DNA of 64,000 nucleotides from an uncultured Myxococcales bacterium (GCA_903842345.1 CAIMLR010000027.1:62001-126000), one strand, 5' to 3'. Positions 9,033 through 20,259 are shown, numbered from the stretch's first letter. Notes: generated by a model not told the origin, from the sequence alone. Translations and numbers: made by a program.

Positions 9033-10664
9033 TCAGGTCGAAGCGAGGATGATCCGCGCCGCTTCCATGCCTTCGATCGCTGAACTGACGATGCCGCCGG
9101 CGTAGCCCGCGCCCTCCGCGCACGGATAGAGCCCGGCGTGGCTGATGGACTGGCGATCGGCGCCGCGCAGGACGCGCACGGGCGAGGACGTCGTGGTTTC
9201 GACGCCGATGATGCTGGCTTCTGCGCTCAGGTAGCCGCGCAACTGCAGCTTGTCGATTTGCCGCGCGCCCTGGCGCATCGCCGCGACGATGCGGTACGGC
9301 AAGAGCCGATCGATGCGCCCCAGCGTCAGCCCCGGGCGATAGGAGGTCCGCTCGGGCAGGCGCGTCGGCGCGCGATCGAGGACGAAATCCTGCAGCAGCT
9401 CCGCCGGTGCCGCATAGCCGCCGCCGCCTTCAGCAAAGCAACGCTGCTCCAGGGATTCCTGCAGGGCCAAGCCGAGGAGCGCGCCGCCGGCGACGTGCAC
9501 GCCAAAGTCCGGATCGCTGTCCAGATCGCCGGGCTGCTCCAGATAGAACTCCTCGCCGCGGATCTGCGCGACGAGGGCGGCATTGGCGAACTCGGAGCCG
9601 CGGTTGGAATTGGACATGCCGTTGACGTTGAGGCGATTGACGCTGGCCGGCGAGGGCAGGACGAAGCCGCCCGGGCACATGCAGAACGAGTAGACGCCGC
9701 GGCCCATCGCGTCCTGCGCGACGTGGTATTCCGCCGCGCCGACCTGCGGATGGCCTGCCAGATCGCCCAACTGCACGCGGTCGATGAGGTCCTGCGGATG
9801 CTCGACGCGCGCGCCGATGGCAAAATCCTTGCGGGCCATCGCCACGCCGTGCCGCGCCAGCATCTGGTACACGTCCCGCGCCGAGTGGCCGGTCGCGAGG
9901 ATCACGTGGCTGGCCAGCAGTTCGCGACCGTCGGCCAGCACCACGCCGTTCACCCGCTGCGTCGCCGGATCGATGAGCAGGTCCGCCATGCGCGCGGAGA
10001 ACAGCAGCTCGTGGCCCGCTTCCCGCAGCGCCACGCGCAGGAGTTTCATCATGGGAATCAAGCGATTGGTGCCGACGTGCGGGTGCGCCTCCGTCAGGAT
10101 TTCCTTGCTCGCGCCGAGCGCCACGAGCCGCTCGTAGACCTCCGGAACCGCCGGATGCTTGGACCGTGTGTACAACTTGCCGTCGGAATACGTGCCGGCG
10201 CCGCCCTCGCCAAAACACAGGTTGGACTCGGCGTTCAGCTTGCCGTGCACGCGCAGATCGCGGACGTCCAGGCTGCGCTTCTCCACTTCCGGGCCGCGAT
10301 CCAGGAGGGTGCAGCGCACGCCGGCATCGGCAAAAGCCAGCGCGGCGAAGAGCCCCGCTGGCCCCATGCCCACGATGAGCGGCTGCAACTGCGCATGCGG
10401 CTTGGCCAACGTCTGCGGGCGAATCAGCGGCGGCAGCGCGTCTTCGGGCGGAATCTCGGCGGCGCCAAACACGTCGCAGCGGTACACCCACGTCGGCTCG
10501 CGGCGCTTGCGGGCATCCAGAGAACGTCGGCGCACAATCACGGCGCCCAGCGCGTCCTTGGGCAAGTTCAGCGCCGCACACGCGGCCTGACGCAGCGCGC
10601 CCTCCACGTCAGGTGGCGGCCCTTCACGCGGCCCAATCGGCAATCGCAGTTCAACGTTCTGCAC
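9033..10664 (-). CDS. NAD(P)/FAD-dependent oxidoreductase (COG2509-like)
   Basis: 543 residues. After an ~80-residue N-terminal alpha/beta domain comes a dinucleotide-binding VGMGPAGLFAAL motif (about residue 97), then CFGEGGAGTYSDGKL, HPHVGTN, CMCPGGFVLPS and a C-terminal FAD motif EGAGYAGGIVSSA. These are the marks of the widespread FAD-dependent family annotated as uncharacterised dehydrogenases; the substrate is unknown. GTG 10664 has GGGAG five bases upstream and gives the usual short start before NVELRLPIG; a TTG at 10727 would add 21 residues. It converges on the adenylate cyclase with 6 bases between stops. Confidence 0.85.
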   Translation of the reverse strand: MQNVELRLPIGPREGPPPDVEGALRQAACAALNLPKDALGAVIVRRRSLDARKRREPTWVYRCDVFGAAEIPPEDALPPLIRPQTLAKPHAQLQPLIVGMGPAGLFAALAFADAGVRCTLLDRGPEVEKRSLDVRDLRVHGKLNAESNLCFGEGGAGTYSDGKLYTRSKHPAVPEVYERLVALGASKEILTEAHPHVGTNRLIPMMKLLRVALREAGHELLFSARMADLLIDPATQRVNGVVLADGRELLASHVILATGHSARDVYQMLARHGVAMARKDFAIGARVEHPQDLIDRVQLGDLAGHPQVGAAEYHVAQDAMGRGVYSFCMCPGGFVLPSPASVNRLNVNGMSNSNRGSEFANAALVAQIRGEEFYLEQPGDLDSDPDFGVHVAGGALLGLALQESLEQRCFAEGGGGYAAPAELLQDFVLDRAPTRLPERTSYRPGLTLGRIDRLLPYRIVAAMRQGARQIDKLQLRGYLSAEASIIGVETTTSSPVRVLRGADRQSISHAGLYPCAEGAGYAGGIVSSAIEGMEAARIILAST

Positions 10665-10837
10665 ACGCGCTCCCGCCAGCAGGAGCTGGACGCGCGACAG
10701 TGTCCGCGCACGCGCGGTGGCGGTCAATCGCCGCGGTGCATCAGGCGTGCACGGCGCGTTTCACCTAGCCGAAAACGGCGGTTCATGGTCCAATCGGCGG
10801 TCCGCGGCACCCCCGGTAACCCGTCGCGTGGAGTCCT

Positions 10838-13800
10838 ATGACCGCACGCCGTCTTGCTGTTGGCATCTTGATTTTGGGCTTTGGCTTCTCTGCGTCCGCG
10901 TATGCGGCCGATACCGACGCCGACGGCTTGGATGATGCCTGGGAAGCCGGCTACTTTGGCGATCTCGCGCAGACGGCCAACGGCGACCCGGATGGCGATG
11001 GCTTGTCCAACGCCAATGAGCAGGCGGCGGGTACGGATCCGACGCTGAAGGACACGGACGGCGACGGTCTCTCCGATTTTGCCGAGCTCTTTCCGCAGCC
11101 GGGCAAGTCCAAGACCCAGCCGACGTTGGCGGATACCGATGGCGACTTTCTGTCCGATGGCGATGAGGTGCTTGTCTACAAGACCAATCCGACCCTTGCC
11201 GACACCGATGGCGACAACCTGCCCGACAACCTGGAATTGCAGGTCTCCAAGACCGATCCGCTCAAGGTCGACACGGACGGCGGTTTTGCCGACGACGGCC
11301 AGGAAGTGCTGATCGACCATACCGATCCCAACAAGCCGGACGACGACAAGACCGACAGCGACGGCGACACGCTGACCGATTGGCAGGAAGTCAGCGTCTA
11401 CAAGACGGACCGCTTCAAGACCGACACGGATGGCGACGGCTTGAGCGACGGCGACGAAGTCAACGTGGACAAGACCGATCCGACAAAGAAGGACACGGAC
11501 GGCGATGGCCTGGACGACGGTGCGGAGATCGCGGCGACGACGGACCCGCTGCTGCCCGATACCGATGGCGATGGCCTGAAGGATGGCGAGGAAGTCAACA
11601 CGTGGAAGACGGACCCGCTGCTGACGGACAGCGACTGGGATTCCCTCAGCGATGCCGATGAAATCGCGACGTTCCAGACCAATCCGCTCAAGGCGGATAC
11701 GGATGGCGGCGGCGTGTACGACGCGGTGGAGATCAGCGATGGCTCGAATCCAAATCAGGCGGCGGACGATGCCGGCGCGGATCCGGATGGCGATGGCTTG
11801 TCGACGAATTACGAGTTGAAGGTGAGCAAGACCTCGCCGACGGATGCCGACACCGACGGTGATTTTGCCCCGGACGGCCAGGAAGTGCTGCCGCTGGACA
11901 ATCACCTTGTCACCAATCCGCTGGACGCGGACACGGACGACGATGGGCTGCTGGACGGCAAGGAACTCGGCGTGTTGGTGTTCAAGGTCAAGGACGGCAA
12001 GAACGTGGGGACCACCGTCTTTGGCGGCACCAATCCGCTGATGTTCTCCACGGACGGCGACGCGCTGGGCGACGGCCAGGAGATGGGCGTGACGGCCGCG
12101 CCGCTTTCTGAGAAGGCGACGGACGACACGGCGTCGCCGCCGTTCCTGCCCGATCTGGCGCCGACGGAGACGACCAATCCGCTGCTGGACGACACCGACG
12201 GCGACGGCCTATTGGACAGCGCGGAGGACAAGAACGGCAACGGCAAGTGGGAGCCTGAACTGGGCGAGACGGATCCGGCCAAGGCGGACACCGACGGCGA
12301 TGGCTTGGATGACGGCTGGGAGGTCAAGTACACCGACGATGCCAATGGCGCGGAGGGCAAGCCGCTGAACCCGCTGGACGCGGCGGATGGCCAGGGCGAC
12401 AACGACGGCGATGGCCTCTCGAACCTGACCGAGTACGCGCAGACGTGGCCTGACAAGGACGGCAAGGCCCAGCCAAACCGCACCAATCCGCGCAAGAAAG
12501 ACACCGACGGCGATGGGTCGACGGACAAGGTGGAGGTGCTGGGCGCGTATCAGGCGGCGCAAGCGACGGGCAGCAATCCCACCGAGCCCGACACCGACGG
12601 CGATGGCTTGAAAGACGGCGTGGAGGACAAGAACCACAACGGCTTGACCGACCCGGGCGAGAGCAGCCCGCGCAAGAAGGACAGCGACGGCGACGGGCTG
12701 GGCGACGCGCAGGAGGACAAGAACGGCAACGGCAGCTGGGACAAGGTGCTGAACGAGACCGGCGCGGCCAATCCGGACAGCGACGGCGACGGCTTGAACG
12801 ACGGCGTTGAGGTGCGTTTCTACGGGACCAACCCGCTGCTCACGGACACGGACGGCGACGGCTTGCTGGACGGCTTGGAGACCGGCAAGAAGGGCGACAG
12901 TGATCCCGGCACGACGACGAGCCCGACGAAGCCCGACTCCGATGGCGATGGCTTGAACGATGGCCAGGAGGACTTCAATCACAACGGCAAAATCGACGCG
13001 AAGGAGACCAATCCGCAGAAGGCGGACACGGACAACGACGGCATCAGCGACGGCGTGGAAGCGGGCAAGGCGGGTGACGCGGATCCGACGACGACGACCA
13101 ATCCGCTGAGCAAAGACAGCGATGGCGATGGCCTGAACGACGGCTTTGAGGACAAGAACAAGGACGGCAAACAGGAGTGGAACCCGGCGCTGTTGACCGG
13201 CGAGACCAACGCTGCGAAGGCCGACAGTGATGGCGGTGGCGTGGCCGATGGCAAGGAATTGCTGACGGACCTGACCAACCCGCTGGATCCGAGCGACGAC
13301 GCCAATGGCGACAATGACGGCGATGGCGTCAAGAACAAGACGGAGATCAAGCTGGGGCTGGATCCCAAGAATCCGGATTCGGACGGCGACACGATTTCTG
13401 ATGGCCAGGAGTCCAATGGCGGGCAGGTTGTGGACACGGACGGTGACGGCATTGTGGACGCCAAAGACCTGGACAGCGACGGCGATGGCTTTCCGGATGC
13501 GCAAGAAGCGGGCGACGGCAACTGGAAGACGCCGGCGGTGGATACGGATGGCGATGGCCTGCCCGATTTCCGCGATCTGGACAGCGACGGCGATGGGCTC
13601 AACGACGCCGACGAGCCGCAGTACAAGACCAACCGCTTGAAGGACGACACCGACGGCGATGGGCTGCACGATGGCGCGGAAATCAAAGCGGGAACTTCGC
13701 CGCTGGACAGAGACACGGACGACGACGGTGTGCTGGATGGCGACGAGTCGCTGCTGGATCTGGATGGCGACGGCCTGATCGGCGCGCTGGACCCGGATGC

Positions 13801-16800
13801 CGACAACGACGGGATTCTGGACGGGACGGAGCTCGGCAGGACGCTGGGCTCGATCGGTCCGGACACGAACCTGACCAAGCGCGCGTTTGTCGCCGACGCC
13901 GATCCATCGACGACGACGAATCCGCAAAAAGGCGACACGGATGGCGATGGCCAGCGCGATGGCGCGGAGGACGTGAACCACAATGGCCGGCTGGACGACG
14001 GCGAACGCAATCCGGCCGAGTCGGGCGAGACGCTGCAGTTGGCGGATCAGGACGGCGATGGCGTGCCGGACGCCGAGGAGAAAGTGCTGGGCACATCGGC
14101 GACGGACGCGGACAGCGACGACGACGGCGTGCCGGACGGCGTGGAATGGAACCTGTCCTGCGATGGCGACATGGACGGCGCGAGCAACGCCGCGGATGCC
14201 GATTCAGACAACGACGGCCTGCCCGATGGCCTGGAGCGCGGCGCGGGTGCGCCCGTGTCGGCGACAAACTTGCTGGCGTTCAGCTTTCGGGCGGACGTGG
14301 ATCCGGCGACGACGACATCGCCGTTGCTGGCGGACACCGATGGCGATGGCCAGCGCGACGGTCTGGAGGATCAGAACGCCAACGGGCAGGTCGATCCGGG
14401 CGAGGGCGATCCCAACGCGGCGCTGACGCAGACGATCGTTGTCGATCTGGACGGCGATGGCCTGTGCGATGCGGAAGAGCAGCGCGCGGGCAGCAACCCG
14501 CACGACCGGGACAGCGATGACGACGGCGTGCTGGATGGCGACGAGGCCAACGCGGCGTTTGATTTTGACCACGACGGCCTGCCTGGCGTGCTGGATCCCG
14601 ATTCCGACGACGATGGCCTCGCGGACGGGCTCGAGCGCGGGATTGCCCACGCCGACCCGCAGACGGACGTGGCGCTTGGCCGGTTTCAGACCGATCTGCA
14701 GCCCGCGACGCAGACCTTGCCGTTGGCCGCGGACAGCGACGGCGATGGCCAGCCCGATGGCTGGGAGGATCCGAACCTGAATGGTCGCGTGGACGCTGGC
14801 GAGGGCGATCCGAGTGACGCAGCGGTGCAGTCCAAAGTCGCGGACAGCGATGGCGACGGCCTGTGCGATGCGCTGGAGACGATGATCGGCTCGCGTCTGC
14901 ACGATGCCGACAGCGACGACGACGGTGTGCCCGACGGCCGGGAGTGCAACCCGAGCATGGATCTGGACGGCGACGGGCAGAACGCGCCGGACGATGAAGA
15001 CAGCGACGGCGATGGGCTGTACGACGGCACGGAAGTGGGCCTGACGCTGGCGACGCTGGCGTTTTCCAAGGACACGAACCTCAAGTCGAGCGTGTTTGTG
15101 GCCGACCGCGATCCGACGCACACGACCTGGCCGGCGAACGCCGATACCGATCGCGGTGGCCTGCCAGATGGCGTGGAGGATTTCTCCCACGATGGCCGGA
15201 TTGATTTGGGCGAGACCGATCCGCTGCTGGCGGCGGATGACGGCAACATCGACGGCGATCTGGATGGCGACAGCTTGGACAACAAGACGGAGCTGCTGCT
15301 GGGCACCAATCCGCTCAAGCGCGACAGTGACGGCGATGGCATCCTGGATCCGACGGAAGTTGTCGATCCGATCCATCCGCTGGACACGGACAAGGACGGG
15401 ACGATCGACGCGCTGGACACGGACAGCGACAACGACACGGTGCCGGACGCGTACGAGTCGGGCGTGAAGCCCGATGACACGTCGCTGCAGCAGAAGCTCG
15501 CGGATTCAGACGGCGATGGCCAGCCCGATTGCCGGGACACGGACAGCGACAACGACACGCTGTTGGACGGCGATGAAGTGTTCAAGTACCACACCGACGC
15601 GCGGCTGCCGGACACCGATTTTGGCGGCCTGAGCGACCCGATCGAGGTCCTGCAAACGCACACCAATCCGCTGGATCCGAGCGATGACGCGGAAGTGCTG
15701 GAATTTGGCGGGCGGCTGCGCGGCACGACGCCGCTGTCCTGTCAGGCGACGCCGACGCCGCAGGCCGGGGGAATGGCCGTGCTGCTGCTCGTGGGGCTGG
15801 CGCTGCTGCTCAGGCGGCGCGCGGCGCTGCTGGGGATGCTGCTGTTGCTGGTGGCGCTGCCCGCGACGGCGCTGACGCCGCTCGACGTCACGTCGGGCCG
15901 GCCAAATCTCGACGGCGCGGGCATCCTCGGCGTGGATTCCGCGCTGCAGTTGGACTTGCACGCGCTGTCCGTGGGCGCGCAGGCGCAGTACGCGTGGCGG
16001 CCGCTGGTTGTTGGCACGGAAACGCGCGTGCTGCGCGGGCTTGTCGATCAGCGCTTGCAGGCTGACGCGATGCTGGCCGCTCGGCTGTGGCGCGGGCTGA
16101 CGCTCGGCGTGGCGGTGCCGGTTTCCCTCTGGCAGAGCGGCTCGCAGCCGTCGCTCTACGGGCCGCAGTCGGGGCCGTTGGACAGTTCGACGGCCATTGG
16201 CGACATCGCGCTCGCGCTCAAGTACGTGTTCCTCGCCGAGCGGCAGGAGAAGCTGGGCTTGGCGGTCCTTCTGCCGGTGACGGTTCCCGTCGGCGACCCG
16301 AACCTGTACATGGGGCGGCCGGGCGCGACGGTGACGCCGACGGCGGTCGCGTCGACGGCGCTGGGTCCCTGGCGCGTGGCGGCCAACGTCGGGGTGCGCG
16401 CGCAACGGACGCAGACGCTCTTCAACCTGGTCGACGGTCCGGCGCTGCGTGTGGCAGTTGGCGCAAGCCTCAATGCGTCCGTGGCGCAGGACAGCTGGCT
16501 GGGCAAGTGGGTGCCGGACGGCTGGTGGCTGGACGCGACGCTTGTGCACGAGACGCCGCTGAAGAACGCCTACAAGAATGGCGCAGATGAGCGGCTGGAG
16601 GCGACGCTTGCCGTCGGCTGGCCACTTGGCGAGGACCTGTACGGCAGCATCGGCAGCGGTTTTGGCCTGTGGCCGGGCTTTGGCGTGCCGGCCTACCGCC
16701 CGTTTTTCTCGATTCGCTACGCGCCGCAGGACAAGACGCCCGACGTCGCGCCGCATCAGCCCGTCGCGTTGCCCGCCGCGGCCTCGCCAAGCGATGCGGT

Positions 16801-16837
16801 TGAGCCGGCCGCGGCGATCACGCCCGCTGCGCCGTAA
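10838..16837 (+). CDS. giant TSP3-repeat protein with internal MYXO-CTERM-like segment and C-terminal beta-barrel
   Basis: 1999 residues. A signal peptide (MTARRLAVG to SAYA) precedes about 1600 residues of TSP3 calcium repeats (DTDGDGLxDGxE), interrupted by units such as [13 protein letters not shown] and [13 protein letters not shown]. At Cys 1635 begins a tripartite segment: [12 protein letters not shown], a hydrophobic [13 protein letters not shown] and RRR, the layout of MYXO-CTERM sorting signals, but internal. Six residues later a second signal-like stretch ([12 protein letters not shown]) leads into ~300 residues resembling the N-terminal barrel of myxobacterial OmpA-type proteins ([22 protein letters not shown]), then an Ala/Pro tail. 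No peptidoglycan-binding OmpA domain follows. It may be a fusion of an adhesin and an outer-membrane protein, or an autotransporter-like design. The SD is weak (TGGAGTCCT before ATG). Confidence 0.85.
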   Translation: MTARRLAVGILILGFGFSASAYAADTDADGLDDAWEAGYFGDLAQTANGDPDGDGLSNANEQAAGTDPTLKDTDGDGLSDFAELFPQPGKSKTQPTLADTDGDFLSDGDEVLVYKTNPTLADTDGDNLPDNLELQVSKTDPLKVDTDGGFADDGQEVLIDHTDPNKPDDDKTDSDGDTLTDWQEVSVYKTDRFKTDTDGDGLSDGDEVNVDKTDPTKKDTDGDGLDDGAEIAATTDPLLPDTDGDGLKDGEEVNTWKTDPLLTDSDWDSLSDADEIATFQTNPLKADTDGGGVYDAVEISDGSNPNQAADDAGADPDGDGLSTNYELKVSKTSPTDADTDGDFAPDGQEVLPLDNHLVTNPLDADTDDDGLLDGKELGVLVFKVKDGKNVGTTVFGGTNPLMFSTDGDALGDGQEMGVTAAPLSEKATDDTASPPFLPDLAPTETTNPLLDDTDGDGLLDSAEDKNGNGKWEPELGETDPAKADTDGDGLDDGWEVKYTDDANGAEGKPLNPLDAADGQGDNDGDGLSNLTEYAQTWPDKDGKAQPNRTNPRKKDTDGDGSTDKVEVLGAYQAAQATGSNPTEPDTDGDGLKDGVEDKNHNGLTDPGESSPRKKDSDGDGLGDAQEDKNGNGSWDKVLNETGAANPDSDGDGLNDGVEVRFYGTNPLLTDTDGDGLLDGLETGKKGDSDPGTTTSPTKPDSDGDGLNDGQEDFNHNGKIDAKETNPQKADTDNDGISDGVEAGKAGDADPTTTTNPLSKDSDGDGLNDGFEDKNKDGKQEWNPALLTGETNAAKADSDGGGVADGKELLTDLTNPLDPSDDANGDNDGDGVKNKTEIKLGLDPKNPDSDGDTISDGQESNGGQVVDTDGDGIVDAKDLDSDGDGFPDAQEAGDGNWKTPAVDTDGDGLPDFRDLDSDGDGLNDADEPQYKTNRLKDDTDGDGLHDGAEIKAGTSPLDRDTDDDGVLDGDESLLDLDGDGLIGALDPDADNDGILDGTELGRTLGSIGPDTNLTKRAFVADADPSTTTNPQKGDTDGDGQRDGAEDVNHNGRLDDGERNPAESGETLQLADQDGDGVPDAEEKVLGTSATDADSDDDGVPDGVEWNLSCDGDMDGASNAADADSDNDGLPDGLERGAGAPVSATNLLAFSFRADVDPATTTSPLLADTDGDGQRDGLEDQNANGQVDPGEGDPNAALTQTIVVDLDGDGLCDAEEQRAGSNPHDRDSDDDGVLDGDEANAAFDFDHDGLPGVLDPDSDDDGLADGLERGIAHADPQTDVALGRFQTDLQPATQTLPLAADSDGDGQPDGWEDPNLNGRVDAGEGDPSDAAVQSKVADSDGDGLCDALETMIGSRLHDADSDDDGVPDGRECNPSMDLDGDGQNAPDDEDSDGDGLYDGTEVGLTLATLAFSKDTNLKSSVFVADRDPTHTTWPANADTDRGGLPDGVEDFSHDGRIDLGETDPLLAADDGNIDGDLDGDSLDNKTELLLGTNPLKRDSDGDGILDPTEVVDPIHPLDTDKDGTIDALDTDSDNDTVPDAYESGVKPDDTSLQQKLADSDGDGQPDCRDTDSDNDTLLDGDEVFKYHTDARLPDTDFGGLSDPIEVLQTHTNPLDPSDDAEVLEFGGRLRGTTPLSCQATPTPQAGGMAVLLLVGLALLLRRRAALLGMLLLLVALPATALTPLDVTSGRPNLDGAGILGVDSALQLDLHALSVGAQAQYAWRPLVVGTETRVLRGLVDQRLQADAMLAARLWRGLTLGVAVPVSLWQSGSQPSLYGPQSGPLDSSTAIGDIALALKYVFLAERQEKLGLAVLLPVTVPVGDPNLYMGRPGATVTPTAVASTALGPWRVAANVGVRAQRTQTLFNLVDGPALRVAVGASLNASVAQDSWLGKWVPDGWWLDATLVHETPLKNAYKNGADERLEATLAVGWPLGEDLYGSIGSGFGLWPGFGVPAYRPFFSIRYAPQDKTPDVAPHQPVALPAAASPSDAVEPAAAITPAAP
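10905..15715 (+). repeat. TSP3 (DTDGDGLxD) calcium-repeat array, coding
   Basis: Dozens of 12- to 25-residue coding units centred on D-x-D-G-D-G-L/F-x-D. At DNA level they appear as recurring GACACGGATGGCGATGGC-like strings with varied spacers. Known TSP3 repeats bind calcium through the Asp side chains. The array explains the large antisense ORFs seen on the minus strand here. Confidence 0.85.
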
Positions 16838-17903
16838 ACTGTCCGGCAAGCCGCGCCGACAGCCCGCGCACCGCCAGATCGACCTCTGAGGCCCCCGGCA
16901 GTCGCCAAATCGGCCCTTCCAGTCCCGCTGCAACGGGCCCCAGCGCCTCCGCCGTGGACACCGCGATCAGGACTTGACCGGCAGCGGACCGCGCCACCGG
17001 CTCGATCTGCCACTCCAGCGCCAGCGCCCCGGAATGCCCTGGCAGGGCCGCGTCGTCCACCACCGGCGGCGTCAGCCCCGCCAGCCACAGACCGTCCGGG
17101 AGCGTCTGGACCGCGGTCGGCTGCGGCAGCCATGCCTGGGGCCATGCCAGCAGCGCATCGTTCACCGGGAACGCCAGCCGCGGCGGCGCGCTGAGCTCGC
17201 GCAGCGCAATCCCCGGCGGCGGCCCCAGCGGCTGTTCCGCACGCAGGATGGCGGTCAGTGGACCCGCGCTGCGCTGGGCGAGTTCGTGGAGCGTCCATGC
17301 GCCCGCGAGCGTTCGCAGCCACGTCCGCAGGTGCAGGAGCGCATCCGGACCTTCAACCGACAAAGCCGCCGTCCAATCGCACGCCGGCAGCCGCCACAGG
17401 TTCTCCGCGCGCCGCAGGGTCAGCGCCACGCCGTCCAGCGGCTCTCCGCGGGTCGGTTGGCTCGGGCAGGCCACCAACTGAATCGTCGACGGCGTCTGCG
17501 CCAGCCGCTCGCGCACGTAGCCCGGCACGCCCAGCGCGGGACCGCGCGTGTAGAGGAGTTCCCAGGGCTGCGCGCCCGCCGTGTGCACCAGCGCGTGCAG
17601 CGCCACGGCCCAGGTCTGCGCCAACGCCGGACCGCCCAGGCTGTCCAGCTCCGCCGACCACTGCCCCGCGCGACCGGGCGGATCCAGGTCCAGCACCGCC
17701 AAACGCAGCGCCGGTGGCTCCGCCGCGGTACTGGGGGAGGCCATCCGCAGCGTGACCGCATCGCCGTGCTCCAGCGCCACGGCTTGCTCGCTGACCGGGC
17801 ACCCGGCGGCAAAGGCGACGTCCAGCAGCGCCCGGCGAAAGGCCAGCGCGTCGCCGTGCAAGTGGCGCAGACGATCGGTGGCTTGGCTGACGTCAAACGG
17901 CAT
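16818..17903 (-). CDS. hypothetical protein, 361 residues
   Basis: I do not recognise the family. ATG 17903 is preceded by GGGGAAG. The protein has no signal peptide or membrane segment, is rich in Leu, Ala, Pro and Trp, and has an N-terminal region ([15 protein letters not shown]) followed by alternating strands and helices; it is probably cytosolic and globular. Its 3' end overlaps the tail of the TSP3 fusion gene on the other strand by 20 bases, so the two terminate into each other. Codon use matches its neighbours, and no other long frame here carries a recognisable motif on either strand, which supports it being real. Function unknown. Confidence 0.6.
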   Translation of the reverse strand: MPFDVSQATDRLRHLHGDALAFRRALLDVAFAAGCPVSEQAVALEHGDAVTLRMASPSTAAEPPALRLAVLDLDPPGRAGQWSAELDSLGGPALAQTWAVALHALVHTAGAQPWELLYTRGPALGVPGYVRERLAQTPSTIQLVACPSQPTRGEPLDGVALTLRRAENLWRLPACDWTAALSVEGPDALLHLRTWLRTLAGAWTLHELAQRSAGPLTAILRAEQPLGPPPGIALRELSAPPRLAFPVNDALLAWPQAWLPQPTAVQTLPDGLWLAGLTPPVVDDAALPGHSGALALEWQIEPVARSAAGQVLIAVSTAEALGPVAAGLEGPIWRLPGASEVDLAVRGLSARLAGQFTAQRA

Positions 17904-17975
17904 GGACTTCCCCGCGCCAAGAACTGGTCTTCGCGGCGAACTTGGATTATGGAGGCACGGGGCAGCGGGGGCAAC

Positions 17976-18425
17976 GTGCGGGCGGTCGTGCAGCGAGTCA
18001 GTCAGGCGAAAGTGGATGTGGCGGGCCAGACGGTCGGCGCAATTGGCCACGGCTTGTGCGTGCTGCTGTCGGTCGGCCAAGGCGATGGCGAGGCGGATTT
18101 GCGCTACATCGTCGAGAAGATCGCCGGGCTGCGGATCTTTGCCGACAACGACGGCAAGATGAACTGGGACGTCACCCAAGTGGGCGGCGCGGTCCTGCTC
18201 ATCAGTCAGTTTACGCTGCACGGCGATGTGCGCCGCGGCAAAAGGCCGGGCTTCACCGCGGCGATGGCGCCCGACGCCGCGCGGCTGTGGGTGGATCGCT
18301 GCGCGGAGGCCCTGCGGGCGCTGCCCATCGCGGTCGCGCAAGGCATCTTTGGCGCCGACATGCAGGTGGCGCTGACCAACGACGGGCCGGTGACAATCCT
18401 GCTCGATTCACAGAAAACGTTTTGA
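17976..18425 (+). CDS. dtd: D-aminoacyl-tRNA deacylase
   Basis: 149 residues, the normal length. DTD hydrolyses D-aminoacyl-tRNA (and glycyl-tRNA-Ala) in the cytosol, protecting translation. Both active-site signatures are present: SQFTLHGD, and the cross-subunit Gly-cisPro motif in NDGPVT. GTG 17976 is preferred because it gives the family start VRAVVQRVSQA and follows a GGGGG ribosome site; the ATG at 17949 would add 9 residues not usual in the family. An alpha/beta hydrolase gene starts 7 bases after the stop, so the two are likely one transcript. Confidence 0.95.
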   Translation: MRAVVQRVSQAKVDVAGQTVGAIGHGLCVLLSVGQGDGEADLRYIVEKIAGLRIFADNDGKMNWDVTQVGGAVLLISQFTLHGDVRRGKRPGFTAAMAPDAARLWVDRCAEALRALPIAVAQGIFGADMQVALTNDGPVTILLDSQKTF

Positions 18426-18432
18426 GGTCATC

Positions 18433-19338
18433 ATGTTGGATATTCACGCATCATCGGTACGCGCGCCCGACGGCACCGAACTCACCGCCTTTGAATGTGG
18501 CGGCGGCACGGGTCCGACGTTCGTGTTGTGCAATGGCCTCGGCGGCAACATCGACGCGTGGCGCTACCTGATCGACGATTTTGGCCCGCATCACCGCATT
18601 GTCTCCTGGGATTACCGCGGGTTGTACAAGTCCGGCCCCGCCGCGCCGGGCACGGGCTATGAGATCGAGCGGCAAGTGCAGGATTTGCAGGCCGTGATGG
18701 CGCACTTCGGCATCGAGCACGCCGTGCTGCTGGGCTGGTCCATGGGCGTGCAGGTGAGCTTTGAGGCGTGGCGGCGGATGCCGGACGTGATTGACGGGAT
18801 GGTGCTGATCAACGGCACGTACGGCAGCCCGCTGACCACGGCGTTTTCGCCGATGCTCAAGGACTCGCCGCTGTCGCAGATGCTGCCGGCGATCGCGCGC
18901 GGCCTGGAATCGATCGCGCACCTCGCGGAGCCGTTCCAGCCGATGGCGCAAAAAGTCACCAAAACGAAACTCGCGCTCAAGGTGATCAAGAGCCTCGGGC
19001 TGGCCAGCCAGGCGCTGGACGAGAAGATGTTCCTGACGCTGGCGTCTGAGGTCGCGGGTCTGCACATGCCGCGCTACATGGCGACGCTCAACGCGCTGGC
19101 GGCGCATTCCGCTTTGGATGTGCTGAGTTCGATTACCGTGCCGGTGCTGGTTGTCACGGGCGACCATGACCTGCTGACACCGCTGGCGCAGAGCCGGGAG
19201 ATGGTCAAGGCGATCCCGGGCGCGGAGCTGCTGGTGATCCCGAGCGGCACGCACTACACGCCGCTGGAATTCCCGGAGCTGATCCACCTGCGCGTGGAGA
19301 AGTGGCTGCGCGAGCGGATGGGGTTCACGCGAGTGTGA
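18433..19338 (+). CDS. alpha/beta hydrolase
   Basis: 301 residues with the complete alpha/beta-hydrolase set: oxyanion loop CNGLGGN, nucleophile elbow GWSMG (Ser ~98), acid in VTGDHDLLTP and base in SGTHYTPLE. No signal peptide, so cytosolic. The substrate is unknown; candidates are esters, lactones or thioesters. ATG follows dtd by 7 bases with TTTTGAGGTCATC upstream (GAGGT ribosome site), which supports coupling. A strong hairpin lies just after the stop. Confidence 0.88.
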   Translation: MLDIHASSVRAPDGTELTAFECGGGTGPTFVLCNGLGGNIDAWRYLIDDFGPHHRIVSWDYRGLYKSGPAAPGTGYEIERQVQDLQAVMAHFGIEHAVLLGWSMGVQVSFEAWRRMPDVIDGMVLINGTYGSPLTTAFSPMLKDSPLSQMLPAIARGLESIAHLAEPFQPMAQKVTKTKLALKVIKSLGLASQALDEKMFLTLASEVAGLHMPRYMATLNALAAHSALDVLSSITVPVLVVTGDHDLLTPLAQSREMVKAIPGAELLVIPSGTHYTPLEFPELIHLRVEKWLRERMGFTRV

Positions 19339-19345
19339 CCGCCGG

Positions 19346-19376
19346 TGCGGCGGCGTGTGTCTTCACCGCCGCCGCA
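19346..19376. terminator. bidirectional hairpin between convergent genes
   Basis: A perfect 10-bp stem, TGCGGCGGCG at 19346-19355 with CGCCGCCGCA at 19367-19376, extendable by GTG/CAC across one bulged base to leave a TCTT loop. It lies between the hydrolase stop (19338) and the amidase stop (19396). There is no clear U-tract, so it may act as a transcript 3' stabiliser as much as an intrinsic terminator. Confidence 0.5.
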
Positions 19377-19395
19377 TTCCGTCAACGCAAGGCGA

Positions 19396-20205
19396 TCAGC
19401 CCATCCGGCGGTGCTGGCCACACGGGAGATTGCGCCGAACGCTGGCGACTTTTTCCGGATCCAGCCACGCGGTCACGTAGCCTTCGCCATCCGAGCACTT
19501 GGCGATCACGTGACCCCACGGGTCGACGATCATCGAGTGGCCGTAGGAGTTGCGGATCCCGCCGTGGTGGCCCCACTGGCCGGGCGCCAACACGTAGCAC
19601 TGGTTCTCGATCGCCCGGGCGCGCTGCAGCACTTCCCAGTGATCCTTGCCGGTCTGCAGCGTGAACGCCGCGGGAATCAGCAGCACTTCCGCGCCCTTGT
19701 CGAGCAGTTTGCGGTACAGTTCTGGGAAGCGCAGGTCGTAGCAGATGCTCATGCCCCACGTCGTGCCGAACAGGTCGGCCGTCACGGCGTCGGTGCCGGG
19801 GACGATGAAGTCGGATTCCTTGAGGCTGACGGTGCCGGGGATGTCGATGTCAAACAGATGGACTTTCTTGTACTTCTGCACGATCGCGCCGTCCGGCCCG
19901 ATGAGCACCGACGTGTTGTGCACTTTGTAGCCATCGCCCGCGTTCTCCTGGATGGAGCCCACGAGGATCGCCGCGTCGATTTCCTTGGCCAAGTTCTGGA
20001 AAAACGTGGTGATTTTGCCGCCCGGGATCTCCTCGCCAAAGTTTTCCTTGGTGGCGATCCGCAGGAAGCCGACGTTCTCCGGCAGGGCCAGGAAGCGCGC
20101 CCCATCCGCACGGGCGGCACGGCACAAGTCCCCGGCCTGTTTCAGGTTTGCATCGATGTCCTCAGTGGAACGGGTCTGGATAACGGCGACTTTCTGGCGT
20201 TGCAT
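19396..20205 (-). CDS. carbon-nitrogen hydrolase (Nit1/deaminated-glutathione-amidase-like)
   Basis: 269 residues of the nitrilase superfamily. The catalytic triad is visible: Glu in LPENVGFL, Lys in YKKVHLFDID and Cys in ICYDLRFPELYR. KVHLFDID and RFPELYR are typical of the Nit1/NitC branch that hydrolyses deaminated glutathione, a metabolite-repair reaction, though other omega-amidases look similar. ATG 20205 follows GGGGA with 4-base spacing; the adjacent ATG 20208 is too close to it. It is monocistronic on the minus strand and divergent from eno. Confidence 0.88.
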   Translation of the reverse strand: MQRQKVAVIQTRSTEDIDANLKQAGDLCRAARADGARFLALPENVGFLRIATKENFGEEIPGGKITTFFQNLAKEIDAAILVGSIQENAGDGYKVHNTSVLIGPDGAIVQKYKKVHLFDIDIPGTVSLKESDFIVPGTDAVTADLFGTTWGMSICYDLRFPELYRKLLDKGAEVLLIPAAFTLQTGKDHWEVLQRARAIENQCYVLAPGQWGHHGGIRNSYGHSMIVDPWGHVIAKCSDGEGYVTAWLDPEKVASVRRNLPCGQHRRMG

Positions 20206-20259
20206 CATATCCCCATGCTCGGCCGATGGTGGCCCAGCGAGCGGCCGTACTTTGCTTGA

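Noticed and set aside
9138-10841. 567-residue plus-strand ORF
   Set aside because: Opposite the FAD enzyme, whose VGMGPAG and other motifs prove the minus strand is coding.
12209-13981. 590-residue minus-strand ORF
   Set aside because: Antisense shadow of the TSP3 array; the sequence mirrors GATGGC repeats.
10905-15715. Regular repeats resembling a CRISPR array
   Set aside because: The repeat is a codon-periodic TSP3 coding array in one open frame with variable spacing and no constant repeat.
15830-15880. Separate start for the C-terminal barrel (ATG 15836)
   Set aside because: GGGG directly abuts the ATG, leaving no ribosome-site spacing, and the frame is continuous, so I kept one ORF.
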